DNA of 64,000 nt, taken from assembly GCF_000631985.1 (NCBI RefSeq), contig NZ_JFYN01000044.1:186001-250000 (forward strand), read 5' to 3'. Shown in pieces: positions 62,558 to 64,000 of this stretch. Origin of the DNA: Pseudomonas sp. RIT288 (lineage in GTDB: Bacteria; Pseudomonadota; Gammaproteobacteria; Pseudomonadales; Pseudomonadaceae). The position numbers and the translations under genes were made by a program. Every line of letters begins with the position of its first letter. Within the stretch, counting starts at the first letter, position 1. The notes under the pieces were generated by a model, which did no database searches, was not told where the DNA came from, and was given only the letters and a program-made list of their open reading frames with translations.

Positions 62558-63496
62558 ATGCAGCTGGTTCGAGGCCTCCACAACTTGCGCCCCCAGCATC
62601 GGGGCTGCGTCGCCACTATTGGCAACTTTGACGGTGTTCACCGTGGTCACCAGGCTATCCTGGCCCGACTGCGTGAGCGTGCGCTCGAGTTGGGCGTACC
62701 CAGCTGCGTGGTGATTTTCGAGCCGCAGCCACGGGAGTTCTTTGCCCCGGAGACCGCGCCGGCACGTCTGGCCCGCTTGCGTGACAAGCTGCAGTTGCTG
62801 GCCGCCGAGGGGGTCGACCGGGTGCTGTGCCTGGCGTTCAACCAGCGCCTGAGTAAGCTCAGCGCCAGTGAATTCGTCGATACCATCCTGGTGGACGGTC
62901 TCGGCGTGCAGCATCTGGAAGTCGGCGACGATTTCCGCTTTGGCTGCGACCGCCTCGGCGATTTCGATTTCCTGCTGCAGGCCGGCCAGGTACACGGTTT
63001 TACCGTGGAAGCCGCGCAAACCGTCGAGCTGGACGGCATTCGCGTCAGCAGCACCCAGGTGCGCAACGCGTTGGCCGCCGCCGATTTTGCCTTGGCCGAA
63101 CGCTTGCTCGGCCGCCCGTACCGGATCGCCGGTCGCGTGCTGCACGGCCAGAAACTGGCCCGGCAACTGGGTACGCCCACTGCCAACATTCAACTCAAAC
63201 GCCGTCGCGTGCCGTTCACCGGGGTCTACCTGGTGGATGTGGACATCGACGGCAAGACCTGGCCTGGCGTCGCCAATATCGGCGTGCGGCCTACGGTCCA
63301 AGGTGATGGCAAAGCCCACCTTGAAGTTCACCTACTGGATTTTGCCGGCGATCTGTATGACCGGCGTCTGACGGTGGTTTTCCACCAAAAGCTGCGTGAA
63401 GAGCAGCGTTTCGCCTCCCTGGAGGCACTGAAAACGGCGATCAACGCGGATGTCGCCGCCGCCCGTGCACTAGCCGCACCTAGCGCCCATCGCTAA
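62558..63496 (+). CDS. ribF: Bifunctional riboflavin kinase/FAD synthetase
   Basis: The product is 312 residues. The N-terminal FAD synthetase (about 1-185) has TIGNFDGVHRGHQAIL and SSTQVRNALAAADF; the C-terminal kinase (about 186-310) has GTPTANIQL and YLVDVDIDGKTWPGVANIGVRPT. It makes FMN and FAD. Start 62558 (MQLVRGLHNLRP) is the family start; the two upstream in-frame ATGs overlap the promoter -10. Confidence 0.96.
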   Translation: MQLVRGLHNLRPQHRGCVATIGNFDGVHRGHQAILARLRERALELGVPSCVVIFEPQPREFFAPETAPARLARLRDKLQLLAAEGVDRVLCLAFNQRLSKLSASEFVDTILVDGLGVQHLEVGDDFRFGCDRLGDFDFLLQAGQVHGFTVEAAQTVELDGIRVSSTQVRNALAAADFALAERLLGRPYRIAGRVLHGQKLARQLGTPTANIQLKRRRVPFTGVYLVDVDIDGKTWPGVANIGVRPTVQGDGKAHLEVHLLDFAGDLYDRRLTVVFHQKLREEQRFASLEALKTAINADVAAARALAAPSAHR

Positions 63497-63509
63497 TGAA
63501 GAGCCTTAA

Positions 63510-64000
63510 ATGACCGACTATAAAGCCACGCTAAACCTTCCGGACACCGCCTTCCCAATGAAGGCCGGCCTGCCACAGCGCGAACCGCAGATCCTGCAGC
63601 GCTGGGACAGTATTGGCCTGTACGGAAAGTTGCGCGAGATTGGCAAGGATCGTCCGAAGTTCGTCCTGCACGACGGCCCTCCGTACGCCAACGGCACGAT
63701 CCACATCGGTCACGCACTGAACAAGATTCTCAAGGACATGATCATCCGCTCGAAGACCCTGTCGGGCTTCGACGCGCCGTATGTTCCGGGCTGGGACTGC
63801 CACGGCCTGCCGATCGAGCACAAGGTTGAAGTGACCCACGGCAAGAACCTGGGCGCGGACAAGACCCGCGAGCTGTGCCGTGCCTACGCCACCGAGCAGA
63901 TCGAAGGGCAGAAGAGCGAATTCATCCGTCTCGGCGTGCTGGGCGACTTCGCCAACCCGTACAAGACCATGGACTTCAAGAACGAGGCCGGTGAAATCCG
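63510..64000 (+). CDS. ileS: Isoleucyl-tRNA synthetase, partial (C-terminus off the right edge)
   Basis: About 163 residues are visible: MTDYKATLNLPDTAFPMKAGLPQREPQILQRWD, then the class I motif HIGHALNKILKDMIIRSKTLSGFDAPYVPGWDCHGLPIEHKVE. It is the usual neighbour of ribF. The insert, KMSKS loop and zinc region lie outside the window. Confidence 0.97.
   Translation, partial: MTDYKATLNLPDTAFPMKAGLPQREPQILQRWDSIGLYGKLREIGKDRPKFVLHDGPPYANGTIHIGHALNKILKDMIIRSKTLSGFDAPYVPGWDCHGLPIEHKVEVTHGKNLGADKTRELCRAYATEQIEGQKSEFIRLGVLGDFANPYKTMDFKNEAGEI

Overview
The window is about 64 kb of a Pseudomonas chromosome, most likely the P. fluorescens species complex. I base this on high GC, codon use, pseudomonad gene families (cioAB, katB-ankB, morA, a MapZ-type PilZ protein), and three families of intergenic REP inverted repeats typical of fluorescent pseudomonads. 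From about 18 kb onward the gene order resembles what I remember of P. aeruginosa PA4615 down to PA4560. That comparison is from memory, not from a search. No phage, insertion sequence, CRISPR, tRNA or rRNA was seen.

Region 1 (1-3.7 kb): the end of an alpha/beta hydrolase gene, a ypfJ zinc peptidase, and an IclR regulator next to a DMT exporter that shares its promoter boxes. Region 2 (3.8-9.6 kb): a quinate/shikimate catabolic cluster with an MFS permease, a fused 3-dehydroshikimate dehydratase (quiC), a TetR regulator, an NAD-type shikimate/quinate dehydrogenase and a type II dehydroquinase. One operator-like motif sits before both quiC and aroQ. Region 3 (9.8-15 kb): trmA, a purine permease, a secreted DUF4879-like protein, a DJ-1 homologue lacking its catalytic dyad, an antitoxin remnant and an MFS exporter. 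Region 4 (15.2-18.3 kb): cyanide-insensitive oxidase cioAB plus a small DUF2474 subunit, behind a perfect ANR/FNR box.

Region 5 (18.3-31.3 kb): rlmG, a LuxR solo, fpr, mscL, katB, ankB, radA, a PilZ adaptor, a CstA-type carrier with its small YbdD partner, a CobW-type GTPase and two GntR regulators. Region 6 (31.3-34.4 kb): a dicarboxylate symporter with paired FadR-type operators, then the most novel content, two adjacent AT-richer paralogous genes of unknown family. Region 7 (34.4-50.5 kb): glyA, morA, ettA, gdhA, a GreA/GreB-like factor, a small lipoprotein, a DUF4105 protein, DUF3015 and a Lon-like protease. Region 8 (50.5-64 kb): a large lipoprotein, small conserved proteins, fklB, a Fur-boxed small protein, yjdM, then the housekeeping run ispB / rplU-rpmA-obgE-proB-creA / rpsT / murJ-ribF-ileS.

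Most genes are ordinary core genes. The points most worth a second look are the paralogous pair at 32961-34167, the operator logic shared between regulators and their neighbours, the DJ-1 homologue without Cys and Glu, the LuxR solo with an altered ligand pocket, the Fur-controlled orphan, and REP elements that sit inside an operon or supply a stop codon.
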